From: Porphyromonas sp.
GTDB lineage: Bacteria > Bacteroidota > Bacteroidia > Bacteroidales > Porphyromonadaceae
Length of the DNA: 64,000 bases
NCBI GenBank assembly: GCA_022772085.1
Contig: JALFBN010000007.1
Coordinates: 1-64,000, forward strand
Direction of reading: 5' to 3'
Every line of letters begins with the position of its first letter. Within the stretch, counting starts at the first letter, position 1. This document shows positions 1 through 8,315 of this stretch, in pieces. Position numbers and translations under genes: made by a program. Below the pieces are notes generated by a model. The model was not told where the DNA came from, searched no databases, and saw nothing but the letters and a program-made list of their open reading frames with translations.

Positions 1-80
1 TTCCCATTCCGAACAGAGAAGTTAAGCCCAACCACGCCGATGGTACTGCGTAAAAGTGGGAGAGTAGGTAGCCGCCGTTT
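1..80 (+). rRNA. rrf: 5S ribosomal RNA, 3' part (partial)
   Basis: The window opens inside a 5S rRNA. The conserved stretch from CCATTCCGAACAGAGAAGTTAAGC through GATGGTACTGC to GTGGGAGAGTAGGT-GCCGCC is present in order on the + strand. The 5' part lies outside the window. The exact 3' end is estimated from the terminal helix. It implies that an rRNA operon lies immediately to the left. Confidence 0.93.
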
Positions 81-90
81 TCAGAGTAGG

Positions 91-135
91 AAGGGGTTTT
101 CGAGCGAGATGAGTGCTCGGAGACCCCTTTCTCTT
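91..135 (+). terminator. Intrinsic terminator of the rRNA operon
   Basis: A long hairpin sits just after the 5S gene. AAGGGGT..CGAGC on the left pairs with GCTC.GAGACCCCTT on the right, and a pyrimidine/T-rich tail follows. Its position makes it the natural end of the rRNA transcript. Confidence 0.75.
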
Positions 136-139
136 GTTA

Positions 140-842
140 TAAAGATGAGAGTGTATAGAACCTTTGTAGAACTATACTTGAATAGGAGCTTTTAATAGCC
201 TCGTCGGAGACTAACTACTCTCTCTCATATCCCGTCTTTGTTGCTGATTTGAACACACCGGCAATATCCATTTTCATGTTGCCTTTGTCTCGGTTAGATA
301 CTAGGAAAAACATGCTTAGTAAGATGCCTTCTTCAAAAGAGCAAAGGCAGCATACAAATATCTTTCGGTTGTATGCTCTCTTGTCTGTAAAATAGTCGAC
401 TCTTTTTAGAATGAAGGATAATTAACTTATTGACCATAGGTAACAATCCTTTCTATTGTGATAACAGATTTACCAGCATAGTACGTTTTCATTTTCGGAG
501 AGAACCGTTCGAACGTTCCTCTCTTTACATCCAAATCCTTCACTCTCTTCAGTGCGATCCTTTTAGGTTGCCTTGGAGTGAGAGGATTTTCCTTAGGAAT
601 GAGGAATAGACTCTAATAGTCTAATTACAAAGGAAATACTCTTTTAGTTCTAAGAGCCGAATTTGAATATGGATGGTTTTGTAATAAAGAGTGTTTTATA
701 TCTCGTCTTTGCGTACTACCTGTTTTGTATTATCTGTTTCTGTTATATATAACAGTGATTGGGGGTATTTTGAATAACTTGCTGTTAGTTTTAGCTGAAA
801 TACATTACCTTTACGCGCGGAGTTTTAATCTAAAAAAGTAAT
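140..842. other. Gene-poor intergenic region between the rRNA operon and the C10 peptidase
   Basis: I see no convincing coding sequence in these 700 bases. There are three structures. A hairpin at 349-377 has AGCATACAA pairing with TTGTATGCT. An imperfect 26-bp dyad at 498-523 is centred on the perfect palindrome CGTTCGAACG. A -7-like TACCTTTA at 806-813 probably drives the downstream gene. No good TTTG element was found at the expected spacing upstream of that -7 box. Confidence 0.5.
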
Positions 843-3800
843 ATGAGATTGATTAGGTCTATTTTAATTAGCTTTTTGTTAGGATTGGGAGTCGTCTCGT
901 CCTATGCTCGTCCCATTGGAGAGGAGACTGCTCGCCAGTCGGCACAACGATTTTTTTCTTTACATCCTTATTCTCTTCGGAGTTCCTGGTCTGCACCTAC
1001 CGATAATTATGAGTTGCAGTTGGTCTCTGCTTTGCCTGTGGGAGAGAGGAGCACAAAGTCAAAGGGCGTAAATCTTTCTGCCACGGAGACCTATAGTTAT
1101 TACATTTACAATAGAGGAGATAATAATGGATTTGTAATGGTTGCCGGGGATGATGTGTTGCCGGAGGTATTGGCCTATGCACTAACGGGTTCCTTCTCTT
1201 GGGAGGGAATGCCCGAGCATATTGCTTCCTTCATGGCAGGGTATAAGCGTGCTCTCGATCGGTATATCATAACTCAAAAGAATCCACAAAAGATGAATGC
1301 AAAGAGGGCAATTACCCCCATATTGCACAACATCAGTTGGGGTCAGGGGGAACCTTGGAATGACAAGTGCCCCAGGAAGTATCCTGTGGGTTGCGTGGCT
1401 ACGGCTATTTCTCAAATCATGCGTTTCTACCAATGGCCCGACAAGGGAGTTGGTTCTTATACGCATAGCGAGAACGGGCGTACACACAGGGTGAACTTTG
1501 AAACTTCCTATGATTGGAAGAATATGCCTGGTATCTTACCTATAAAACCGGATACCTACTACGAGTCTTATGAGTATACTCCCGAACAAAAAGAGGCTTT
1601 GTCTACTTTCTGTTACCATGTAGGAGTTGCTTCTAATATGATCTATGGTGCTGACGGTAGTGGTACGCGGAGTGCTTATGTGGTGCGTGCATTGCGTGAG
1701 AATTTCCGCTATGACCGCTCTACGGTACGTCTTGTAACTCGTAATACAACAACCCAAGAGGAATGGAATAACTTAATTTATAACGAACTTTCCCATAACC
1801 GTCCCGTGTATTATGCCGGAGCCGGCTCCGGTGGTGGTCACGCCTTTATTTGTGATGGATATGATGGAGACGGACGCTTTCATATCAATTGGGGTTGGAA
1901 TGGTATGTCTGATAATTATTTTAATCTTAACATTTTGGATCCGGATGCTCTTGGTACCGGTGGTGGAGCTGGTGGAGGCTTTAGTGAGGAACAAGAAGCG
2001 ATTATAGGTATTATCCCGGATAGGGGTAATACGCCAAAATTAGATACCCAACCTACGATAGAACAACATCGTTGGGCACTTAGCTCGTATAGTAGTAAAA
2101 TAAAGGTCAATTATGCCTATCTATTCTTGGCATCAGAGCCTTCTTTTAGCACAAAGTTCCGACTTGTTGTAGAGCCTGTGGAGGGGGGAACTCCCATCCG
2201 TAGTGCAGCCGGTCGTCAGGTTACACTCCTACATAGCGCATATAAGAAAGAACTATCGTCTTATATCCCTTACATCCATTTTACAGAACTTGGTGACTAT
2301 AAGAATAAAAGATATCGTGTGTATGTAGAGTATCAATTTAGAGATACTTGGGTACGAGTCTCCCACGTACAAGGCTTCCCTAGCGAGTTGTATATACGTT
2401 TCGATGGAGACGGGCATTGTACCAGAGAGACCATCGAGTTTAATAAGAATCTCCAGTTTGTGGAAGGATCTACCATTGCACATCTCAATGCCATGGCTAA
2501 GAGTTCGTTCTCTTTTGTTGTGCGCAATGTTGGAGTTGAAGAGTATCATCATCTATCGCTTCGAGAAGCTAAGACCGGTCGTAAACTCGCAACTTTAGTT
2601 GAGCCCATTCCCGTAGGGAAAGAGACTCGTCTCACCTTTGCCATTGATAAACTTCCATTCAAGACCGGTACCGAGGTGCAACTGGAACTTCAAAGTGATG
2701 ACAATACAATGGATCCTCGCCTTGCTTTGGGTACCTATAAGGTAGGGAGCGCAGATAATGTTGCGCTTGCTTTGGGTTACGATGGAGACGTGAATGAAAT
2801 GAATCAGATAGAGATATCTTTAGATAACCCCAAGTTGCCCGAATTGATATTCCGCAATACCTCCACAAATACGCTTATAGAAAAAGGCTTTGCCTATTGT
2901 GTCGTACTCATGGCGACGGTCAATGGACAAACGGTGCAATATCTAACCGATTGGAATCGCGTGGAGAAGGATATTCTTGCAGGAAAAACTCTTCGCTTGA
3001 CCCCTGCATGGAAGTGGAAAGAGTCTGTTCCTCAGCCCGGAGTTTATCGTGTCGAACTTGTGGTGGTTGACCGTACCCTTAAGGCACCAATCTCTATTGC
3101 AGAAACCAAGATTCCTTCTATTGCTGTGAAGGAAGGCAATGCTCCGGTTATTGAAGAGTATAGCATAACGACAAGCCGAGAAGGGCAAGGTCGTCTTTCC
3201 GTTAATGGCAAAAGCACTTTGGAGCATCTTGCTTTAGGCGCAAAGGTAGAGGTGAAGGCTACTCCGGCTGCTGGGTGGAAATTGAGGAGCCTTGTCGCAG
3301 AGTGTGCAGGTAAAACAGAGGCAATAGCCAATGGTGCTACTCTCGTTGTGAAGGGGAATACCCATATCAAAGCCGTTTTTGAGCAAGGGGTGGGATCTTC
3401 TTACTCTCTCAGAGTACTTAATTCCAAGCCTGTAGGTGCCGGTTCTCTTATTGTCCGCGATCGCAAAGATCGCCATATTCTCTCTCCCGAAGAGCTTCAA
3501 TCAATTGCTCCCAATACACGTCTTCTTCTTTATCCGCAAGCTGCAAGTGAGAACTACCGTGTACAGAAGATCTTGGTTGATGGCAAAGAAGTACGCCTTC
3601 TTCGCGAAAGTATCTACCAAGGTGGGGCTACCTATGCAGTTATTACGATCACAAAAGATACAGAGGTACAAGTGCTATTCCTATCACAGAAAGTCCAAGT
3701 AAAAGTTCAGAAAAAGTGGGATAAGAAGGGCGGAATGCTTCAATTCAATAGTTGCGATGCATCAAGTCCTATGGATACTTTTGAGAAAGGGACAAAAGTT

Positions 3801-4187
3801 CGTATTAAAGCAACACCTTTTGCCGGTTATCAACTTACTTCTCTCAAAGTTGGTGGCGAAGAGATCTTGGACAAAGAGCATTGCTTCGTTGCGAAAGGGG
3901 ATCTTTGTGTCGAAGCCACCTTTATGAAGGAAGAGGTGAGAGCAATTGCTGAATATGAAGGGGCTAGTGGAGTAAAAGTCTATCCGAATCCTGCTGTTGA
4001 TCGAGTGCAGATAGAGGATGCTCATGTAGGGGCAATGGTTTATCTTTTTGACCTATCGGGTATTTGTGTGGCTACGTCTCGAGTTGCTTCTTCCGGGATA
4101 GCCGTGCTCGATTTGTCCACGGTTCCTGCGGGAGATTACATTCTCAGTGTAGCTGGCAAAGTTGTTAAGTTGGTGGTTACAAAGTAA
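843..4187 (+). CDS. C10-family (streptopain/PrtT-like) secreted cysteine peptidase with T9SS sorting domain
   Basis: This is a 1114-residue secreted protease. Residues 1-22 form a signal peptide, followed by a Spi-like propeptide (about 24-150). The C10 catalytic domain has the nucleophile in PVGCVATA (Cys184) and the base in GGGHAFICDGYD (His333), followed by FHINWGWNG. Residues after about 400 are beta-rich. From about 770 three divergent copies of a bacterial repeat appear (endings such as IKAVFE, VQVLFL, VEATFM). The last ~75 residues (KVYPNPAVDRV..., YLFDLSG..., PAGDYILSV) are a typical type A T9SS sorting domain. The protein should therefore be exported and anchored or released at the cell surface. 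By family it would degrade host proteins after Cys-His catalysis. It appears monocistronic, with a strong terminator behind it. The ATG follows an A-rich leader. Confidence 0.93.
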   Translation: MRLIRSILISFLLGLGVVSSYARPIGEETARQSAQRFFSLHPYSLRSSWSAPTDNYELQLVSALPVGERSTKSKGVNLSATETYSYYIYNRGDNNGFVMVAGDDVLPEVLAYALTGSFSWEGMPEHIASFMAGYKRALDRYIITQKNPQKMNAKRAITPILHNISWGQGEPWNDKCPRKYPVGCVATAISQIMRFYQWPDKGVGSYTHSENGRTHRVNFETSYDWKNMPGILPIKPDTYYESYEYTPEQKEALSTFCYHVGVASNMIYGADGSGTRSAYVVRALRENFRYDRSTVRLVTRNTTTQEEWNNLIYNELSHNRPVYYAGAGSGGGHAFICDGYDGDGRFHINWGWNGMSDNYFNLNILDPDALGTGGGAGGGFSEEQEAIIGIIPDRGNTPKLDTQPTIEQHRWALSSYSSKIKVNYAYLFLASEPSFSTKFRLVVEPVEGGTPIRSAAGRQVTLLHSAYKKELSSYIPYIHFTELGDYKNKRYRVYVEYQFRDTWVRVSHVQGFPSELYIRFDGDGHCTRETIEFNKNLQFVEGSTIAHLNAMAKSSFSFVVRNVGVEEYHHLSLREAKTGRKLATLVEPIPVGKETRLTFAIDKLPFKTGTEVQLELQSDDNTMDPRLALGTYKVGSADNVALALGYDGDVNEMNQIEISLDNPKLPELIFRNTSTNTLIEKGFAYCVVLMATVNGQTVQYLTDWNRVEKDILAGKTLRLTPAWKWKESVPQPGVYRVELVVVDRTLKAPISIAETKIPSIAVKEGNAPVIEEYSITTSREGQGRLSVNGKSTLEHLALGAKVEVKATPAAGWKLRSLVAECAGKTEAIANGATLVVKGNTHIKAVFEQGVGSSYSLRVLNSKPVGAGSLIVRDRKDRHILSPEELQSIAPNTRLLLYPQAASENYRVQKILVDGKEVRLLRESIYQGGATYAVITITKDTEVQVLFLSQKVQVKVQKKWDKKGGMLQFNSCDASSPMDTFEKGTKVRIKATPFAGYQLTSLKVGGEEILDKEHCFVAKGDLCVEATFMKEEVRAIAEYEGASGVKVYPNPAVDRVQIEDAHVGAMVYLFDLSGICVATSRVASSGIAVLDLSTVPAGDYILSVAGKVVKLVVTK

Positions 4188-4221
4188 AATGTACTAAACA
4201 CATTCGATTAGGTCGAAATTT

Positions 4222-4260
4222 GAGACTTGATTTCTTTTCTGAGGAATCAAGTCTCTTTCT
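4222..4260 (+). terminator. Intrinsic terminator after the C10 peptidase gene
   Basis: GAGACTTGATT (4222-4232) pairs perfectly with AATCAAGTCTC (4245-4255), and TTTCTTT follows. It separates the peptidase gene from the ychF promoter. Confidence 0.88.
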
Positions 4261-4296
4261 TTATACGAGAGGTGTGGGAGCTCGTTATTCCTAGTC

Positions 4297-4327
4297 TTTG
4301 GTATTTGAAGGAATGGCAGTACCTTTG
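4297..4327 (+). promoter_or_regulatory. Bacteroidetes housekeeping promoter for ychF
   Basis: TTTG (4297-4300), 19 nt, then TACCTTTG (4320-4327) is an exact match to the Bacteroidetes primary-sigma consensus. It lies about 35 nt upstream of the ychF ATG. It also rules out a start further upstream in the open frame, because such a start would lie upstream of the promoter. Confidence 0.85.
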
Positions 4328-4361
4328 CGCCCAAAGAGAGCGATTAAATATAATAAAAAGA

Positions 4362-5465
4362 ATGTCACTACAATGCGGAATAGTTGGGCTACCCAACGTT
4401 GGGAAGTCCACCCTTTTTAACTGTTTATCCAATGCCAAAGCTCAGTCTGCTAACTTCCCTTTTTGTACGATCGAACCCAATGTCGGGGTTATTACGGTGC
4501 CCGATGAGCGTCTGAACGCATTGGCTGCTATCGATCATCCCAAACGGCTTATCCCGGCTACGGTGGAGATCGTTGATATTGCCGGACTAGTCAAGGGTGC
4601 GAGTAAGGGAGAAGGTTTAGGGAATAAGTTCTTAGGGAATATTCGGGAAACTGATGCGATATTGCATGTATTGCGTTGCTTTGATGACGATAATATCACC
4701 CATGTTGATGGATCGGTAAATCCATTGAGAGATAAGGAGATTATTGATACCGAACTGCAACTCAAAGACCTAGAAACCGTAGAAAGTCGCCTGGCAAAAC
4801 TGGAGAAGCAGGCCAAAACTGGTGGCGATAAGCAGGCTGCTTTGCTGGTGTCTGTGCTCCAAGCCTACAAAGAGGCTCTCGAGAAGGGATTGAATGCCCG
4901 TACCGTTCATTTTGAGAAAAAGGAGGAGCAGGAGGCGGCGCACGATCTCTTTCTCCTAACGGCTAAGCCCGTATTGTATGTCTGTAATGTGGATGAAGCC
5001 TCTGCTCAAAAGGGAAATGCCTATGTCGAAGAGGTGCGTCGTGCCGTTGCAGATGAGGGTGCCGGTATTATTGTAGTGGCTGCGAAGATTGAAAGCGAGA
5101 TTGCCGAACTTGAGACCTATGAGGAGCGTCAAATGTTCCTTGAGGAGATTGGCTTAGAGGAGAGTGGTGTGAATCGTCTGATTCGTTCCGCTTACGCGTT
5201 GCTTAATCTAGAGACCTATTTTACATCGGGAGCAGACGAAACACGCGCGTGGACCTTTGTCAAGGGGAGTAAAGCTCCTCAGTGTGCAGGAATTATCCAT
5301 ACCGATTTTGAAAAAGGGTTCATCCGTGCCGAAGTGATCAAGTACGATGATTACGTTGCCCTCGGCAGTGAAGCTGCAGTCAAAGAGGCCGGAAAGATGA
5401 GTGTAGAGGGGAAGGAATATGTAGTGCAGGATGGCGATATTATGCACTTTAGATTTAATGTCTGA
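4362..5465 (+). CDS. ychF: Redox-regulated ATPase YchF (OLA1 family)
   Basis: The product is 367 residues. The P-loop GLPNVGKST is at residues 9-17, G3 is DIAGLVKGAS, and the NKxD motif is replaced by NVDE, which is the YchF hallmark that shifts specificity towards ATP. A C-terminal TGS domain follows (GADETRAWTFVKGSKAPQ..., ending VQDGDIMHFRFN). The family binds ribosomes and modulates translation and stress responses. The frame is open further upstream, but the ATG at 4362 is chosen because the protein begins MSLQCGIVGLPN as in homologues and because the promoter lies at 4297-4327. Its stop overlaps the next gene's start by 8 bases, so the two are probably co-transcribed. Confidence 0.96.
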   Translation: MSLQCGIVGLPNVGKSTLFNCLSNAKAQSANFPFCTIEPNVGVITVPDERLNALAAIDHPKRLIPATVEIVDIAGLVKGASKGEGLGNKFLGNIRETDAILHVLRCFDDDNITHVDGSVNPLRDKEIIDTELQLKDLETVESRLAKLEKQAKTGGDKQAALLVSVLQAYKEALEKGLNARTVHFEKKEEQEAAHDLFLLTAKPVLYVCNVDEASAQKGNAYVEEVRRAVADEGAGIIVVAAKIESEIAELETYEERQMFLEEIGLEESGVNRLIRSAYALLNLETYFTSGADETRAWTFVKGSKAPQCAGIIHTDFEKGFIRAEVIKYDDYVALGSEAAVKEAGKMSVEGKEYVVQDGDIMHFRFNV

Positions 5466-6096
5466 TTCTCTCTCTCGTATAGATCACCAGTTCAACATCC
5501 ATAGCGAAGCCGAGGAGCGAGCGTTTTCAGGACAGCTTTTCTCTGCTTCTTGTGATGCTTGGCTTCGTGAGACTTATTATCGGGCTCGGCAACTCTGTTT
5601 CGACTACAATCGTTTACCCATGTTGGAGCAGGTCTCCTCGGAGCAAGAGGAGATTTTGGGACAATTATTCCACTCGATCGGACCGGATTCTCGGCTTGTA
5701 CCACCTCTTTTTGTAGATTATGGAATTCATACGTCCATTGGAGAACATTCTTTTGTAAATACAGACGTCGTATTGTTGGATGCCGCTCCTATTCGAATTG
5801 GTGATAGGGTTTTGATCGGACCTCGGGTGGGGATTTATACTTCTCAACATCCGCTAGACTCCGAGCAACGAAGGCAAGGGTTAGAATATGCAGAGCCCAT
5901 CACTATTGAAGATGATGTGTGGATCGGTGCTGGTGTAACGATTCTTTCGGGAGTTACCATTGGGCGAGGTAGCGTTGTGGCCGCCGGTAGTGTCGTGGTG
6001 CGTAGTGTCCCTGAAAAATCGCTAATTGCGGGTAATCCTGCACAGATTATTCGCATGATAGGCGAGAAATCCTCTGATTTTCCATTACCTTTGTAA
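5458..6096 (+). CDS. Hexapeptide-repeat sugar O-acetyltransferase (maltose/galactoside acetyltransferase type)
   Basis: The product is 212 residues. An N-terminal helical Mac domain (about 10-60: EERAFSGQ..., LRETYYRARQLCFDYN) precedes a left-handed beta-helix of hexapeptide repeats (about 85-190: IRIGDRVLIGPRVGIYTSQHP, ITIEDDVWIGAGVTILSGVTIG, VVAAGSVV). The His of TSQHP is the expected catalytic residue. The family transfers acetyl from acetyl-CoA to a sugar hydroxyl, but the real substrate cannot be read from the sequence. The ATG at 5458 overlaps the end of ychF, suggesting translational coupling. Confidence 0.9.
   Translation: MSDSLSRIDHQFNIHSEAEERAFSGQLFSASCDAWLRETYYRARQLCFDYNRLPMLEQVSSEQEEILGQLFHSIGPDSRLVPPLFVDYGIHTSIGEHSFVNTDVVLLDAAPIRIGDRVLIGPRVGIYTSQHPLDSEQRRQGLEYAEPITIEDDVWIGAGVTILSGVTIGRGSVVAAGSVVVRSVPEKSLIAGNPAQIIRMIGEKSSDFPLPL
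6086..6093 (+). promoter_or_regulatory. Probable -7 promoter element for ansA
   Basis: TACCTTTG lies at 6086-6093, inside the last codons of the acetyltransferase gene and 33 nt before the chosen ansA ATG. I found no TTTG at the ideal distance, so only the -7 box is claimed. Confidence 0.55.
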
Positions 6097-6126
6097 TCGT
6101 TATACTTGTACAATACTAATTCTTCG

Positions 6127-7188
6127 ATGGAAAAAGCTACGTCTGTCTCCAAGATTCCCCGTATATTGCTTATATATACAGGAGGTACTATTGGTATGAT
6201 TGAGGATCCTGCTACGGGAACACTTCGTGCATTTAATTTTACCTATTTGCAAGATCACATCCCTGAGTTGCAGCGATTAGGATTTGAATTTTCATCTATA
6301 CAGTTTGACCCCCCCATAGACTCAGCTGCTATCACGGTAGATCTTTGGATTCGCTTGGCGCGCACCATAGAAGAGCATTATCTCGAATACGATGGATTTG
6401 TCGTACTGCATGGCACTGATACCATGGCGTATAGTGCTTCGGCACTTAGCTTTATGTTACGAGGGCTTCGAAAGCCTGTTGTCTTCACGGGTAGTCAGTT
6501 GCCCGTAGGACGCCTGCGCACCGATGGTAAGGAAAATCTCATTACAGCGTTGCAGATTGCTGCCGAACGGGGAGAGGACGGAACGGCTAAGGTGCCCGAA
6601 GTCTGTATTTTCTTTGATAAATATCTCCTCAGAGCCAATCGAACGATTAAGTGCAGTGCCGATCAGTTTGAAGCATTTGCAAGTAACAACTACCCCTATT
6701 TGGCTTATGCGGGTATTCATATTCGATACAACGAAAAGCATATCTATCATGCCCCTGAAAACGAGACTTCACAACTTGAAGTTTCCACGCAGATTGATCC
6801 ACATGTAGCCGTACTCAAGATATTCCCAGGGATTACACCTGAGGTGGTACAAGCAATCCTCTCGATACCCAACCTCCGAGGGGTGGTACTTGAAACCTAT
6901 GGAAGCGGTAATGCCCCCACCGATGAGTGGTTCATTGAATCGCTTGCAGCAGCTGTAAAACGAGGGATTGTGATTGTCAACGTTACCCAGTGTGAATCAG
7001 GTAAGGTTGAGATGGGACGCTATGATACAGGGTTTCGTCTTGGACAGATCGGAGTGGTATCGGGTTTTGATATGACTACGGAGTGTGCCATTACAAAGCT
7101 GATGTATCTATTTGGTCTTGGGCTTTCTCCTGAGGAAGTTGGTGTGCAGATGCAACATTCGATTTGTGGCGAACTTTCCATGAACTAA
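6127..7188 (+). CDS. ansA: Type I (cytoplasmic) L-asparaginase
   Basis: The product is 353 residues. The first nucleophile motif YTGGTIGM has its Thr at about residue 18. The second motif HGTDTMAYSASALSF holds the Thr/Asp pair, and TGSQLPVGRLRTDGKEN is also typical. No signal peptide is present, which points to the cytoplasmic type I enzyme. It hydrolyses asparagine to aspartate and ammonia. The start at 6127 fits the -7 box at 6086-6093. An in-frame ATG 21 nt upstream is less likely. The role fits amino-acid fermentation, alongside gdhA and the hut genes in this window. Confidence 0.94.
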   Translation: MEKATSVSKIPRILLIYTGGTIGMIEDPATGTLRAFNFTYLQDHIPELQRLGFEFSSIQFDPPIDSAAITVDLWIRLARTIEEHYLEYDGFVVLHGTDTMAYSASALSFMLRGLRKPVVFTGSQLPVGRLRTDGKENLITALQIAAERGEDGTAKVPEVCIFFDKYLLRANRTIKCSADQFEAFASNNYPYLAYAGIHIRYNEKHIYHAPENETSQLEVSTQIDPHVAVLKIFPGITPEVVQAILSIPNLRGVVLETYGSGNAPTDEWFIESLAAAVKRGIVIVNVTQCESGKVEMGRYDTGFRLGQIGVVSGFDMTTECAITKLMYLFGLGLSPEEVGVQMQHSICGELSMN

Positions 7189-7217
7189 GTTTTACGTAAG
7201 TTTTTAATTGGATTTTT

Positions 7218-8024
7218 GTGGTACAATTCATGTGTCTTGCCAGTGGTAGTAGCGGCAATTGCTATTACGTGGCATCGCAGGAGGGCGGTCTTTTGATTGA
7301 TGCCGGTATACCGGCTCGCTCCATTGTACGATCATTGTCCGCTCTAAATATCCCCATCGAAGGGCGCATCAAAGGGATTCTCATCACCCATGAGCATGCT
7401 GATCATATCAAGGGATTGAGTACGCTTGCGCTACGTTATAATCTGGCTGTCTACACTTCGGAGATCATACAAGAGGCGATTGATGGACTTCATTACTACA
7501 AAAAAATGGAAGGGATTCCACGTCCCGAGGTAATTGTAGGGGAGCAATTTTCTCTCGCAGGCTTTGAAATAGAGGCTTTTAATGTACCTCACGATAGTAC
7601 TTCCAATATGGGATATTTCCTTCGTAGAGGTGATTTTTTGATGACACTTGCAACAGACATTGGACATATTACTCCCGAAATAAAGCATTATGCTACTCGT
7701 GCGCGTTATCTTATCTTGGAGTCTAATTACGACCCCGAGATGCTTTGGACAGGAAGATACCCGCATTATCTCAAAGAACGTGTGGCGGGAGGGCGAGGGC
7801 ATTTAAGCAATATCCAAAGTGCAGAGTTCTTGTGCGATGTTTTTCATCCGGAACTCAAGCATGTGTGGCTCTGCCATCTCAGTATGGAAAATAATCATCC
7901 CGCTTTGTGTCAAAAGACGCACGAACAGATGCTGCGTGATCGGGGGATTCTTTTTTCATCAAGTTTTAAGTTAGAGACTTTAAAGCGTATGACCCCCAGT
8001 CCACTATACACACTTGCTGAGTGA
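7218..8024 (+). CDS. MBL-fold metallohydrolase, WalJ/YycJ-like
   Basis: The product is 268 residues. The N-terminus FMCLASGSSGNCYYV matches the family signature, and the dinuclear metal motif ITHEHADHIKG (HxHxDH) follows. Further metal ligands are expected in FNVPHDS, TDIGH and the C-terminal LCHLSMENNH. Relatives are RNase Z/5'-3' exonuclease-like hydrolases linked to DNA-end processing in Firmicutes. The precise substrate here is unknown. The GTG at 7218 is used because the hydrophobic first strand begins right after it. An in-frame ATG at 7230 would truncate that strand. Confidence 0.88.
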   Translation: MVQFMCLASGSSGNCYYVASQEGGLLIDAGIPARSIVRSLSALNIPIEGRIKGILITHEHADHIKGLSTLALRYNLAVYTSEIIQEAIDGLHYYKKMEGIPRPEVIVGEQFSLAGFEIEAFNVPHDSTSNMGYFLRRGDFLMTLATDIGHITPEIKHYATRARYLILESNYDPEMLWTGRYPHYLKERVAGGRGHLSNIQSAEFLCDVFHPELKHVWLCHLSMENNHPALCQKTHEQMLRDRGILFSSSFKLETLKRMTPSPLYTLAE

Positions 8025-8252
8025 TGGCGTTATCTATTAAAAAATAATATTAGGAGACTCTTTTTAACAGCCTTCTCCCTTTCAATCTGTTTGTGAAAAT
8101 AGATGTAGGATTTCCTTTTGATTGCTTGTGTTCTATTTCGTATTGCGGAGTGATTGTCTTACCCTGAAATAATAGCTCTATTTGTCTTTTTGTAAAGGCT
8201 TTGAACCCTCTTTCTTCTCCTTGATTACAGATTTATTTCTTCTTTAATAGAG

Positions 8253-8283
8253 TTGGCTAATGTAGATAATATAGCTATCTTTG
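8253..8283 (+). promoter_or_regulatory. Promoter of gdhA
   Basis: TTG (8253-8255), 20 nt, then TATCTTTG (8276-8283) lies 32 nt before the gdhA ATG. The sequence from 8275, CTATCTTTGTCGGCAGAAA, recurs exactly at the korA promoter. This supports the downstream ATG at 8316 as the real start. Confidence 0.72.
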
Positions 8284-8315
8284 TCGGCAGAAACTTCATT
8301 ATTATTTTGTTTGCT

